In this document: positions 26,186 to 34,176 of the stretch, piece after piece | How the letters are laid out: every line of letters starts with the position of its first letter | Position numbering within the stretch: position 1 is the first letter of the stretch | Origin: Halobacterium zhouii | Lineage (GTDB): Archaea > Halobacteriota > Halobacteria > Halobacteriales > Halobacteriaceae | DNA length: 64,000 nt | Reading direction: 5' to 3' | Assembly: GCF_021249405.1 (NCBI RefSeq) | Contig: NZ_CP089593.1 | Span: forward strand, 868,001-932,000 | The notes under the pieces: generated by a model | Databases searched by the model: none | Told to the model about the DNA's origin: nothing | Seen by the model: only the letters and a program-made list of their open reading frames with translations | Translations under genes and position numbers: made by a program

Positions 26186-27003
26186 TGGCGGACGCGACCA
26201 CCGACCAGACGGCGGTCCAGCAAGACGCTGTGGAGGCCGAACTCCGTCGACTCGCGGACGACGAGTTCGTGCTCGCGGAGCGCTACACGGAGTGGCAGAT
26301 CTACGCGCCGACCGTGGAGTCGGACCTCGCGCTCGCGAACATCGCACAGGACGAGTTCGGTCACGCGCGCCTCTGGTACGACCTACTTCAGGATGAGTTC
26401 GGTTACGAGGAACGCGACCTCCTCTGGGAGCGCGACCCTGCGGACTTCGTCCACAGTCCGCTCGTCGAACTGGAGACGCCCGAGGGCGACTGGGCGGACA
26501 CCATCGTGCGGAGTTACCTCTACGACGTCGCAGAGCGCCTGCGTCTCGACGCGCTCGCCGACTCCTCGTACGGCCCCATCGCGGAGCGCGTCCCGAAGGT
26601 CGTAGAGGAGGAGGAGTACCACCGCGAGCACGCCCAGTCGTGGCTCGACCGCATGACTGGCAGCGGGGAGTCCCACGAACGTGTGCAGGACGCCCTCGAC
26701 CGCCTGTTCCCGTACGCGTTGACGCTGTTCGAAGCCGGGGCTCACGAGGACGACATCGTCGAAACCGGGGTCCGCACGCGGTCTCTCGACGAGCTGCGCG
26801 AGGACTGGCTGGACGAGGTGGTGTCGTATCTGGAGTCCCTCGACCTGGACGTCCCCGACCCGGACGACACCGGCCGCCCAGATGTGGTCGGGCGAGACGG
26901 CTCGCACACGGACGCGTGGGTCGACCTCTACGAGGCGTTCACGGCGACCTACCGGGAACTCGACTTCGAGAATCCGGTCCGCTTGCGGGGTGAAGGCGAG
27001 TGA
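26185..27003 (+). CDS. paaC: Phenylacetyl-CoA epoxidase structural subunit PaaC
   Basis: A 272-residue ferritin-like partner of PaaA. It has the family blocks LADDEFVLAERYTEWQIYAPTVE, NIAQDEFGHARLWYDLL and VEEEEYHREHAQSWLDRM. In characterised bacteria PaaC does not bind the catalytic iron pair and serves as structural partner, although metal-motif remnants such as EFGHA are visible here. It begins on the last base of the paaB stop codon and overlaps the paaD GTG start at its own stop. Confidence 0.93.
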   Translation: MADATTDQTAVQQDAVEAELRRLADDEFVLAERYTEWQIYAPTVESDLALANIAQDEFGHARLWYDLLQDEFGYEERDLLWERDPADFVHSPLVELETPEGDWADTIVRSYLYDVAERLRLDALADSSYGPIAERVPKVVEEEEYHREHAQSWLDRMTGSGESHERVQDALDRLFPYALTLFEAGAHEDDIVETGVRTRSLDELREDWLDEVVSYLESLDLDVPDPDDTGRPDVVGRDGSHTDAWVDLYEAFTATYRELDFENPVRLRGEGE

Positions 27004-27440
27004 GTTCGCCGCCGACCGGGTCGTCGCCGGGGACCGACGCATCGGGGTCGGAGTCAGCGGCGTGTGCGTACACTGACTACGAGTCGGGTGACGCCCCCGC
27101 GGAGTACCCGAAGACGGGGGAGGGAGCGACGGGCACGGAGGCCGAGGTCTGGGACGCCCTCTCGGAGGTCGAGGACCCCGAGATGCCGGTGTCCATCGTG
27201 GACCTGGGACTCATCTACGACGTCGACGTCGAGGGTGAGCGCGCCGAGGTGGAGATGACGTTGACGTACACCGGTTGTCCGGCCAAGGACATGCTCACGA
27301 ACGACGTTCGGTGTGCGGCGTTGACGGCCAGCGGCGTGCACGAGGCGGACGTCTCTATCAAGTACTCGCCGCCGTGGTCCGTAGACATGGTGACCGAGCG
27401 AGGGAAAGACCAACTGAGAGAGTTCGGACTGAGCGTATGA
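27000..27440 (+). CDS. paaD: PaaD-type DUF59/MIP18 protein lacking the zinc ribbon
   Basis: A 146-residue protein starting with GTG (GTGA overlap with the paaC stop). After a Ser/Gly/Asp-rich N-terminal stretch of about 45 residues it has the MIP18/DUF59 domain: EVWDALSEVEDPEMPVSIVDLGLIY and later MTLTYTGCPAKDM. Such proteins mature iron-sulfur clusters, here needed by the oxygenase system. Bacterial PaaD carries a C-terminal four-cysteine zinc ribbon; this one ends at KDQLREFGLSV, and the ribbon is encoded separately by the next small gene. Confidence 0.9.
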   Translation: MSSPPTGSSPGTDASGSESAACAYTDYESGDAPAEYPKTGEGATGTEAEVWDALSEVEDPEMPVSIVDLGLIYDVDVEGERAEVEMTLTYTGCPAKDMLTNDVRCAALTASGVHEADVSIKYSPPWSVDMVTERGKDQLREFGLSV

Positions 27441-27483
27441 CTGGGGTTCGACCGACCGCATCGAGGAGGAGGGATTCGAGCAC

Positions 27484-27648
27484 ATGAGGGGGTTCGATCC
27501 GAGCACGACGACCAGCGAGGACGGGCCCGCCGACTGCCCGTACTGCGGGTCAACGGAGACGGAGCGCGAGCACCCGAAGGGGCCGGGGCTCTGTCGCTCG
27601 ATTCACTTCTGTAGGTCGTGCGAGCAGCCCTTCGAGCGGTTCGAGTGA
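27484..27648 (+). CDS. Small zinc-ribbon protein, split-off C-terminal domain of PaaD
   Basis: A 54-residue protein with four cysteines in two pairs, CPYCGSTETEREHPKGPG and CRSIHFCRSCEQPFERFE. This matches the C-terminal zinc ribbon of bacterial PaaD (two CxxC knuckles followed by PF and aromatic residues). The ATG at 27484 is the only standard start; the frame is open back to 27433 and the extra residues (DWGSTDRIEEEGFEHM) look protein-like, so a nonstandard earlier start is possible. It lies 43 bases after paaD, in another frame. It should work with PaaD in the epoxidase system. Confidence 0.75.
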   Translation: MRGFDPSTTTSEDGPADCPYCGSTETEREHPKGPGLCRSIHFCRSCEQPFERFE

Positions 27649-28035
27649 GCTCGAACCAGTGTCTGTTCCGGAGAACTGAACGAGTATTTGTCTCTACACA
27701 ATTGTGTACTTGCCGTCACATCTCGATACAGTCCGATTGAACACCCTCACTACAGTATGTGTGTTCGGTAGGTTCTGGTGGCCGGAGTCCGACATCGATG
27801 AACAGATACGTCGATTTCCCCGTCCGAGCATTACTAGTAAAGGGTTAGATTCAGGGGTGTTCGCGTACACAGTACTGATGTTCGCCGATGACGCGTAACG
27901 CGTCCATCGGTGGACGTGCCTCTGACACCGACACGGCGCCTCCCGGCGCCGTTTCTGAAGACGACTGGTATCTGACCGACGTATCACCTGTAGTGGCGAC
28001 TCGGTCGTAGCGACGGATCTGCTCGAGAGGAGTGT
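27649..28035. other. Intergenic region between the paa operon and the EthD-like gene
   Basis: About 390 bases of lower GC. I see no RNA gene. TATA-like and dyad sequence lies near 27685-27712 (ACACAATTGTGT is a perfect 12-base palindrome). One short frame, ATG at 27888 to TAG at 28010, encodes 40 acidic residues (MTRNASIGGRASDTDTAP, continuing to VVATRS) with haloarchaeal composition, but I cannot match it to a family and list it only as a possibility. Confidence 0.4.
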
Positions 28036-28353
28036 TTACGCCTCGAATTCGATTGTCTCCTCGAGGTACAGCGTCGGCGCAGCGTCGAGGTCGACGAACT
28101 CCGCGGCGTCGGCCATCACTGTCTCCCCAACGTCCGAATCGAACGCGGCCTCGAGTGCGGCCATGTCATCGAAGTAGAGTTCCACGACGCCGTCGTGGTT
28201 TGCTCGCTCGGGGTCGCTCGGGACCGCAGTGGTGTACTTCTGGAGACCGGGGAGTTCTTTCGCGAGTTCTGCGTGGTCGCCCCGCCACCGCTCCACGAAC
28301 TCTTCGTGCGTGTACTCCTCTGCGCGGACGAGCAACTGCACCATCTTGACCAT
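28036..28353 (-). CDS. EthD/stress-responsive dimeric ferredoxin-like fold protein
   Basis: A 105-residue protein beginning MVKMVQLLVRAEEYTHEEF. The sequence LLVRAEEYTHEEFVERWRGDHAELAKELPGLQKY is the hallmark of the EthD family (alpha/beta barrel dimer), followed by DGVVELYFDDMAALEAAFDSD. Members act in degradation of ethers or aromatic intermediates, but most have no assigned reaction. An ATG nine codons upstream (28380) is an alternative start. Proximity to the paa genes may be meaningful but they are on opposite strands. Confidence 0.75.
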   Translation of the reverse strand: MVKMVQLLVRAEEYTHEEFVERWRGDHAELAKELPGLQKYTTAVPSDPERANHDGVVELYFDDMAALEAAFDSDVGETVMADAAEFVDLDAAPTLYLEETIEFEA

Positions 28354-28511
28354 GCTCCTGGGTGTTCGCTCGCCAGACATCGTTCTACCGGTCGGCGGTC
28401 GGAACGCGAACAGTTCGAAACTGTTCACGTCGCCGAAATTAACCGTTAGCAATCCTCGGAAGCGTTTCCAACGGCATGGGACAGTCGGAACAACCTGGGA
28501 CGGAGTTCTCG

Positions 28512-28521
28512 TTTTATTATA
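28512..28521 (+). promoter_or_regulatory. TATA box for the DUF7344-like gene
   Basis: TTTTATTATA lies 24-33 bases before the ATG at 28545; this is one of the clearest leaderless promoters in the window. Confidence 0.6.
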
Positions 28522-28544
28522 TCGCTCTGGTATGGTTCGGGTAG

Positions 28545-29183
28545 ATGTCCGTCAAAGACCCCTCACCCCGTCCCGACGCACTGGCAACGCCGAACACGGA
28601 CGCACACGGCAGTGAGGCAGACGGAGAACGACCGGAGAACGAGGCGCTCTCCCGCGACCAGGTGTTCCACCTGCTCCAGAACCAGCGCCGCCGTGGGGTG
28701 CTCCGGTACCTCGAGAACGCCGCGACTGACCGGGTTCGGATGCGGGACGTCGCCGAGGCCATCGCGGCGGCAGAACACGGCACGTCCGTCGACGCGCTCT
28801 CCTCGAAGCAGCGCCAGCGCGTGTACGTGCCGTTGTACCAGAACCACCTGCCGAAACTCGACGCAGAGGGCGTTCTAGACTACGAGCAGGACCGCGGGTT
28901 CGTGGAGCGTAGACCGGCGGCTGCCCAACTCGAACGCCACCTCTGGCCGTCGACGACCGACTCCGAGAGCACTCTGACCACCGACAGGAGCGAGAGGTCG
29001 AATCGTTCACGATGGTCGCTCGTCGCCGCCGGCGTGGGTGCTGGCCTGTTCGGCGGTGTGACCCTGGACGTGTCCGTGTTTGCGTCTGTCCCCGACGTTG
29101 TCGCGAGCGCGCTTGTCGTCTGTCTGTTCGTCGCAGTCTCCCTCTGGCAGGCTCTTGCTCACTCTGCTCTGGACGACGAGTGA
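28545..29183 (+). CDS. Winged-helix membrane protein (DUF7344-like)
   Basis: A 212-residue protein. After an acidic tail of about 35 residues, a winged-helix domain (about 37-125) has LSRDQVFHLLQNQRRRGVLRYLENA and VYVPLYQNHLPKLDAEGVLDYE, the pattern of a haloarchaeal domain family I recall as DUF7344. Two hydrophobic helices close the protein (about 160-180 and 185-207). It is thus another predicted DNA-binding protein tethered to the membrane. Target genes and signal are unknown. It is transcribed alone. Confidence 0.75.
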   Translation: MSVKDPSPRPDALATPNTDAHGSEADGERPENEALSRDQVFHLLQNQRRRGVLRYLENAATDRVRMRDVAEAIAAAEHGTSVDALSSKQRQRVYVPLYQNHLPKLDAEGVLDYEQDRGFVERRPAAAQLERHLWPSTTDSESTLTTDRSERSNRSRWSLVAAGVGAGLFGGVTLDVSVFASVPDVVASALVVCLFVAVSLWQALAHSALDDE

Positions 29184-29277
29184 CCGAAAACGTGGCAGAT
29201 GTATTGGTATATAGACTGTACGAGATATTCGGTTAATGGGTCGTAACTCGTGTGCCAGTGGCCATCTAAACGTAACA

Positions 29278-29296
29278 TATTATTTAATATAAATTA
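29278..29296 (+). promoter_or_regulatory. AT-rich promoter upstream of the Ca-repeat transmembrane regulator
   Basis: The tract ACATATTATTTAATATAAA is the most AT-rich piece of the region and about 100 bases before the ATG at 29396. It implies a leader of roughly 75 bases, unlike the leaderless genes around it, and that leader contains the hairpins at 29358-29378. Confidence 0.4.
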
Positions 29297-29357
29297 ATTC
29301 TGGTAGTAACGATAGCAAAAGAACTATCTTAGTCGGCCGGTTGAACCTAAGCGAACT

Positions 29358-29378
29358 GAACCCGGGAGGGTTCCTCCC
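29358..29378 (+). promoter_or_regulatory. Two mutually exclusive hairpins in a predicted leader
   Basis: GAACCC (29358-29363) can pair with GGGTTC (29368-29373), or GGGAGG (29364-29369) can pair with CCTCCC (29373-29378). The arms overlap, so only one hairpin can form at a time. The second would hide a GGAGG ribosome-binding-like run. The element ends 17 bases before the start codon at 29396. Confidence 0.35.
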
Positions 29379-29395
29379 GACGCTCACTCACTGTC

Positions 29396-31063
29396 ATGCA
29401 CTCACGACCAGTCGGCGTCCTGCTCGCGTGTCTTCTCCTCGTCACGGCCGGGTCGGCGGTCGGTGCCCCCGGCGAGACGACCATCGAAGCGGTCGAGTTC
29501 GGGGGAATGGGCTTCGTTGCCGTCGAGGGGAACACGACGTTCGTCTGGCAGAGCGAGAACGCGACAGTCGAGGTCACCGTGACGACCGGCCAGATCTCCG
29601 ACCCCAACCACGAAGTGTGCGTGCGCGCCCCGTCGCTCGAGACCGGAGAACGGAAACTCGGATGTACACACAAGCGACTCGAGAGCAACACCACCACCAC
29701 GGTGTCGGTCCCCGTCTCCGGGTGGCCGGAGTCCGTGGCCGGCAGTTCGCTCCCCCTAGAGGCCACGCTACGGAAGGCGCTCAGCGACACCGTCGTGAGT
29801 GAGACGAACGCCTCGGTCACGGTGATATCGAAGGACGGTCACTTCGACGGCGACCAGTTGACGAACCAGCGCGAGGTCGAACTCGGCACCCGGATATCCG
29901 CTCAGGACACCGACGGTGACGGACTCTGGGACGGTCAGGAGGTGCACAGTGCGGGGTCGTCGCCGCTCGCGAAGGACACAGACGGCGACGGCGTTCGGGA
30001 CGCCGTCGAGGTGAACTACGGCACGAACGCGTCGCTCGACGATACCGACGGCGACGGGCTCTCGGACGACGCGGAGATCAACAAGTACGCCACGGACCCG
30101 CTCGACGCCGACAGCGACGGCGATAGCCTCTCAGACGGGCGCGAAGTCCACGAACTCAACTCCTCGCCGAGTGCGGCCGCCACCGACGCCGACAGTCTCG
30201 ACGACGCGACGGAACTCGAACTCGGGACGGACCCGGCCGACCCCGACACGGACGACGACGGACTCACCGACGGCGTCGAACACACGCAGTACGACACGAA
30301 CCCGCTGGACGCGGACACTGACGGTGACGGCGTCTCTGACAGCCGCGAGGTCCGCCAGCTCGGGACGAACCCGCGGCTCGCGGGCGCGGACAGCGACGGC
30401 GACCTGCTGTCCGACGAACTCGAACTCGACATCGGAACGGACCCCGGAAGCCTGTTCTCGCCCTGGGGGTACGTCGTGGTGGTCGTGGCCGCTGGCGCGG
30501 TCGTGGTAACGCAACTCTACCGAGCGGGCTGGCGGGTCGGCCGTCGGTATCGGGAGGTTGGCGGACGCCGCGTTCGCCTGCCGACCGTGACGGTAGCGGA
30601 CGAGAGCAGCAACTCGACTGCGCTCTCGTCCTCAAGGCCAGGCGGGCGAACCGACGCCGGGGGTGCTCGGTCCACTGGCACGAACACCGGCGGTCAGTTC
30701 GGAGGTGAAGCGAGTGAAGCGACGAGTTCCGGCGGCAGTGGACCAACTGACGGTCAGGCCAGCGCGAGCCTCGACCGCTCGCAGCGTGGACAGTCCACCG
30801 GCAACACCGATTCGGACCTCCCGAACGAGGCGTTCCTCACGGACACCGACCGCGTACAGAGATTCGTCGAAGCCGCGGGCGGGAACTGCCGGCAGCAGGA
30901 CATCGTCCAGGAGACCGGGTGGTCGAAGTCGAAGGTGAGTCGCCTGCTCTCCCAGATGGAAGACGACGACGAGATCCGGAAGATCAGTCTCGGGCGCGAG
31001 AACGTCATCGTCCTGCCGGGCGAGGAACCGGACGCGGTGCGGTCGGCGCTCGACGACGAGTGA
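29396..31063 (+). CDS. Transmembrane protein with extracellular Ca-binding (thrombospondin-3-like) repeats and intracellular winged helix
   Basis: A 555-residue protein. A signal peptide (MHSRPVGVLLACLLLVTAGS) is followed by a beta-rich domain with a CVRAP...LGCTH cysteine pair (about 25-140). Residues about 145-355 hold eight Asp-rich repeats such as DTDGDGLWDG and DTDDDGLTDG, typical calcium-binding thrombospondin type 3 loops. One helix (about 360-382) crosses the membrane, then comes a Ser/Gly-rich linker and a C-terminal winged helix (about 480-545, RVQRFVEAAGGNCRQQDIV to GRENVIVLPGEE), homologous to that of 194-1306. It looks like a one-component signal transducer joining surface calcium or ligand state to transcription. 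This is inferred from architecture. Confidence 0.82.
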   Translation: MHSRPVGVLLACLLLVTAGSAVGAPGETTIEAVEFGGMGFVAVEGNTTFVWQSENATVEVTVTTGQISDPNHEVCVRAPSLETGERKLGCTHKRLESNTTTTVSVPVSGWPESVAGSSLPLEATLRKALSDTVVSETNASVTVISKDGHFDGDQLTNQREVELGTRISAQDTDGDGLWDGQEVHSAGSSPLAKDTDGDGVRDAVEVNYGTNASLDDTDGDGLSDDAEINKYATDPLDADSDGDSLSDGREVHELNSSPSAAATDADSLDDATELELGTDPADPDTDDDGLTDGVEHTQYDTNPLDADTDGDGVSDSREVRQLGTNPRLAGADSDGDLLSDELELDIGTDPGSLFSPWGYVVVVVAAGAVVVTQLYRAGWRVGRRYREVGGRRVRLPTVTVADESSNSTALSSSRPGGRTDAGGARSTGTNTGGQFGGEASEATSSGGSGPTDGQASASLDRSQRGQSTGNTDSDLPNEAFLTDTDRVQRFVEAAGGNCRQQDIVQETGWSKSKVSRLLSQMEDDDEIRKISLGRENVIVLPGEEPDAVRSALDDE

Positions 31064-31116
31064 CGAACGACCGGACCGAACCCGACGCGCTGGGACGCGA
31101 GCGCGTTCCGTCGAGA

Positions 31117-31124
31117 TTTTATTC
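31117..31124 (+). promoter_or_regulatory. TATA box for the exonuclease-like gene
   Basis: TTTTATTC lies 21-28 bases before the ATG at 31145, consistent with a leaderless transcript. Confidence 0.5.
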
Positions 31125-31144
31125 ACCGACGACCACTCCCACCT

Positions 31145-31891
31145 ATGCGCGTCCAGAACTCCTTCATCGCCGCCCGCGGGGTCGGCGAGACGACTGAACG
31201 CCGCCTCTGGCAGGACGGCGTCACGCACTGGGACGACTTCGACGGCACCGGACGCGGCATCGGGGACGCCACCGCCGAGAACGTCCGGCGCTTCATCGCG
31301 GACGCTCGAACCGCCCTCGACGACGGCGACACGCGCTTCTTCGGCGACATGCTGCCGAACAACGCGCTCTGGCGGCTGTACGAGAACGTCGCCGGCGACG
31401 TCGCGTTTTTCGACATCGAGACGACGGGACTCGACAAGCGAACGGGCGACGTGACGACGGTGAGCGTCCACCGCGACGGTGATACGACGACGCTCGTGCG
31501 GGGCGACGACCTCACGAGCGAACGCCTCGCGGACGTCCTCGACGCCTCGCTGCTCGTCTCGTTCAACGGGAAGCGCTTCGACGCGCCGTTCCTCGAGCAC
31601 AACTTCGACTGCGGCCTGGACGCCCCGCACCTCGACCTCATGTACCTCTGCAAGCGCCTCGACCTCTCGGGCGGTCTGAAGGCCGTCGAGCGGGACCTCG
31701 GCATCGACCGCGGCGGAATGGACGTCGACGGCCGCGAGGCGGTCCGCCTCTGGCACCAGTACGAGCGCGGCGACGAGGCCGCCCTCGACCGCCTCGTGGA
31801 GTACAACCGCTACGACGCCCAGAACCTCGAAACGCTCCTCGACACCGTGTCTACGCGATTGCACGACGACGTGTTCGCGTGCCACCTCTGA
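31145..31891 (+). CDS. Ribonuclease H-like 3'-5' exonuclease family protein
   Basis: A 248-residue protein with a helical N-terminal part resembling a helix-hairpin-helix (IAARGVGETTERRLWQDGV) and an RNase H-like fold. Exo I is DVAFFDIETTGLD (Asp, Glu), Exo II is LLVSFNGKRFDAPFLEHNF (Asp), and Exo III is LVEYNRYDAQNLETL (Tyr, Asp), a DEDD arrangement. It matches the YprB-like group seen in many haloarchaea. It should trim nucleic acid 3' ends, perhaps in repair; substrate is unknown. Confidence 0.82.
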   Translation: MRVQNSFIAARGVGETTERRLWQDGVTHWDDFDGTGRGIGDATAENVRRFIADARTALDDGDTRFFGDMLPNNALWRLYENVAGDVAFFDIETTGLDKRTGDVTTVSVHRDGDTTTLVRGDDLTSERLADVLDASLLVSFNGKRFDAPFLEHNFDCGLDAPHLDLMYLCKRLDLSGGLKAVERDLGIDRGGMDVDGREAVRLWHQYERGDEAALDRLVEYNRYDAQNLETLLDTVSTRLHDDVFACHL

Positions 31892-31892
31892 G

Positions 31893-32312
31893 TCAGCACT
31901 CGTTGCCGCCGATATCTAGTTCTCGGTCCTGTATCCGGACGATTATTCGGTTCTGGATCTCTGCGTTTGGGTCACACGACATCTCGTAATCGTAGTACCG
32001 CGTGACTCCGCCGTCGAGACTGGCGGAGAGGTGCAGTACAGAGGCAAGCGGAACTGGGCCCAGACCGTCCAACTTCGTCACTGTGGGCGGTTCCTCTGGG
32101 TGACGAGCGGAAATCGAGTACGTGGCGTCGACCATCACTGTCTCGTCTTCGTCTCGAAGAACTGCGTCGACCGTGTGCTGGTCGTCGGTGTGGTTCACGA
32201 CCCAGAGTTGGAGCGAACTCGATTCAGTTCGACCCGAGAGGCAACCGCCGGGAAGTCCACCGAGGAGAACGCCAGACGAACGAACTACGCTCCGTCTCGT
32301 CACTCCGGTCAT
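31893..32312 (-). CDS. Small secreted lipoprotein, unknown function
   Basis: A 139-residue protein with a twin-arginine-like signal (MTGVTRRSVVRSSGVLLGG) and lipobox LPGGC at about residue 24. The mature part looks like a small beta domain of the type WVVNHTDDQHTVDAVLRDED, recurrent in haloarchaeal lipoproteins, with two cysteines near the end (MSCDPN and GGNEC). It is convergent with the exonuclease gene, one base between stops. I cannot assign a function. Confidence 0.7.
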   Translation of the reverse strand: MTGVTRRSVVRSSGVLLGGLPGGCLSGRTESSSLQLWVVNHTDDQHTVDAVLRDEDETVMVDATYSISARHPEEPPTVTKLDGLGPVPLASVLHLSASLDGGVTRYYDYEMSCDPNAEIQNRIIVRIQDRELDIGGNEC

Positions 32313-32380
32313 ACGTTCCGTTCAAAGCCCGGAGTTTTACCAGTTACTCTGCGTTCGAAGCGGAAATGGCGGTTTCCCAG

Positions 32381-33982
32381 TCATTCCCCGAGCGGCACTT
32401 CCACCAGCGTCAGTGAGTCCGACGCGACCGCGTCCTCGAGTGCGTCCTCCAGTTCCTCCCAGGACTCCGGACGGACGGCGTCCACGCCGAAACTCTCGGC
32501 GAACGCGACGAAGTCCGGGTTGCCGATGCCCGTGCCGAAGTGCGTCCCGCGGTTCTCCACTTGCTGCTCGGAGATGAGGCCGTAGTCGTCGTCCCGGAAC
32601 ACGAGCACCGTGAACGAGCAGTCGAGTCGGCTCGCGGTCTCGAGTTCCGCGGCGTTCATCAGGAACCCGCCGTCGCCGGTGGCCGCGACGACGTTCGCGT
32701 CGACGGCGAGGTCCGCGCCGAGTGCGCCCGGAACGGCGATGCCCATCGACGCGAGGCCGTTCGAGATGACGCAGGTGTTCGGCGCGTACGCCGGGTAGTG
32801 GCGCGCGATGGCCATCTTGTGGCTGCCCACGTCCGAGACCAGAACGTCCTCGTCGGCGAGCACGTCCCGGAGGGTCGGAAGGGCACCCCGCACCGAGAAC
32901 GATTCCTCGTCCGGCGGCGCGAGCGCGTCCGAGACGATGTGCTCGCGCAAGTCGGCGTACCAGTCGTCGTCCGTGACCGCACCCGTACCGCCGTCACTGT
33001 CGCCGTCCCTGATTTCCTCGTTCACCGCACGCAGCGTCGCCCCCACGTCCGCAACGACCTCCAGGTCGGGGTCGTACTGCTCGTACACCTCCGCGGGGAT
33101 GCTGTCGACGTGGACCAGCCTCGTGTCCTCGAGGTTCCACGCTGCGGGGTCGTGCTCCGCGATGTCGAAACCGACGGTGACCACGAGGTCCGCCCGCGAG
33201 ATGGCCTGCTTCGCCTCGCCGTGTGTGCCCGAGTCGAGCGTGAACAGCGAGCGCTCGTCGTCGTCCGGGAGTGCGCCCTTTCCCATGAACGTGCTCGCCA
33301 CGGGCGCGTTCGTCGCCTCCACGAACGAACACAGCGCGTCACTCGCGTCGGTCCGAACCGCGCCGTTCCCCGCGATGACGAGCGGACGCTCCGCGGACGC
33401 GACCATGCTCGCCAGTTCGCGAGCAGATTCCCGGTCGGGGTTCGGGCGCCGCACGCGCTCGCGCTGGGGTAGCGGACGGACGCTGGTCTCCACGCCCGCG
33501 ACGTCCTCCGGCAGTTCGATGTGCGTCGGTCCCGGTTTCTCGTACTCCGCGACCTTGAACGCCTTCCGCGCGGACTCGTGGACGGTCTCCGGGTCGCCAA
33601 CCTGCGCGTTCCACTTCGTCACCGCGTCGAACATCGACACGATGTCGAGGGTCTGGTGGCTCTCTCGGTGGAGCGCCTCGCGGTCCGTCTGCCCCGTGAT
33701 AGCGACGAGCGGCGCCCTGTCGAGGAACGCGTCAGCGACCCCCGTCAGGAGGTTCGTCGCGCCCGGCCCGAGCGTCGAGAGGCAGACGCCGGCGTCGCCA
33801 GTCAGTCGCCCGTGGACGTTCGCCATGAACGCAGCGCCCTGCTCGTGTCGAACGGGAACGTACTCGACGTCGCTGTCACGGAGCGCGAACAGCATATCCT
33901 CGGTCTCCTCGCCCGGCAGACCGAATACGCGCTCTACGCCCTCGGCCTCGAGGCTCGCGACCAGACACTCCGCGGTGTTCAT
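32381..33982 (-). CDS. Acetolactate-synthase-like thiamine pyrophosphate enzyme
   Basis: A 533-residue three-domain TPP enzyme. The catalytic glutamate is in VPVRHEQGAAFMANVHGRLTG, the middle NAD-like domain follows at about 190-330, and the TPP/Mg motif is ATGDGGFLMNAAELETASR to VFRDDDYGLI. It most resembles the catalytic subunit of acetolactate synthase, but no regulatory subunit gene (ilvN) is adjacent, so a catabolic or other 2-oxoacid-carboligating or decarboxylating role is possible. Start at 33982 (MNTAECLVASLEAEGVERVF). It diverges from the aldehyde dehydrogenase gene, 194 bases apart. Confidence 0.85.
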   Translation of the reverse strand: MNTAECLVASLEAEGVERVFGLPGEETEDMLFALRDSDVEYVPVRHEQGAAFMANVHGRLTGDAGVCLSTLGPGATNLLTGVADAFLDRAPLVAITGQTDREALHRESHQTLDIVSMFDAVTKWNAQVGDPETVHESARKAFKVAEYEKPGPTHIELPEDVAGVETSVRPLPQRERVRRPNPDRESARELASMVASAERPLVIAGNGAVRTDASDALCSFVEATNAPVASTFMGKGALPDDDERSLFTLDSGTHGEAKQAISRADLVVTVGFDIAEHDPAAWNLEDTRLVHVDSIPAEVYEQYDPDLEVVADVGATLRAVNEEIRDGDSDGGTGAVTDDDWYADLREHIVSDALAPPDEESFSVRGALPTLRDVLADEDVLVSDVGSHKMAIARHYPAYAPNTCVISNGLASMGIAVPGALGADLAVDANVVAATGDGGFLMNAAELETASRLDCSFTVLVFRDDDYGLISEQQVENRGTHFGTGIGNPDFVAFAESFGVDAVRPESWEELEDALEDAVASDSLTLVEVPLGE

Positions 33983-34176
33983 GTTCGAGTGGACGGCCGA
34001 CCTCCGGAAATGGGTTTGGACCAGATACTCGTCTCCGGCCGTCGAGACGGCGGCCCACCGCATCTGCAGTTACGTCTCCGTCCATCGGGACGGCGACCCA
34101 CGCATTCACGGTCACGAGACGCCGTTCGGGTTTCGCCGCCCGTACGTTCATTGAGCAGGCGCCCGTCAGTCGACGT

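Noticed and set aside
27694..27987. Minus-strand frame considered as a transposase remnant
   Set aside because: No recognisable transposase motif, terminal repeats or target duplication could be found; the sequence has no family features.
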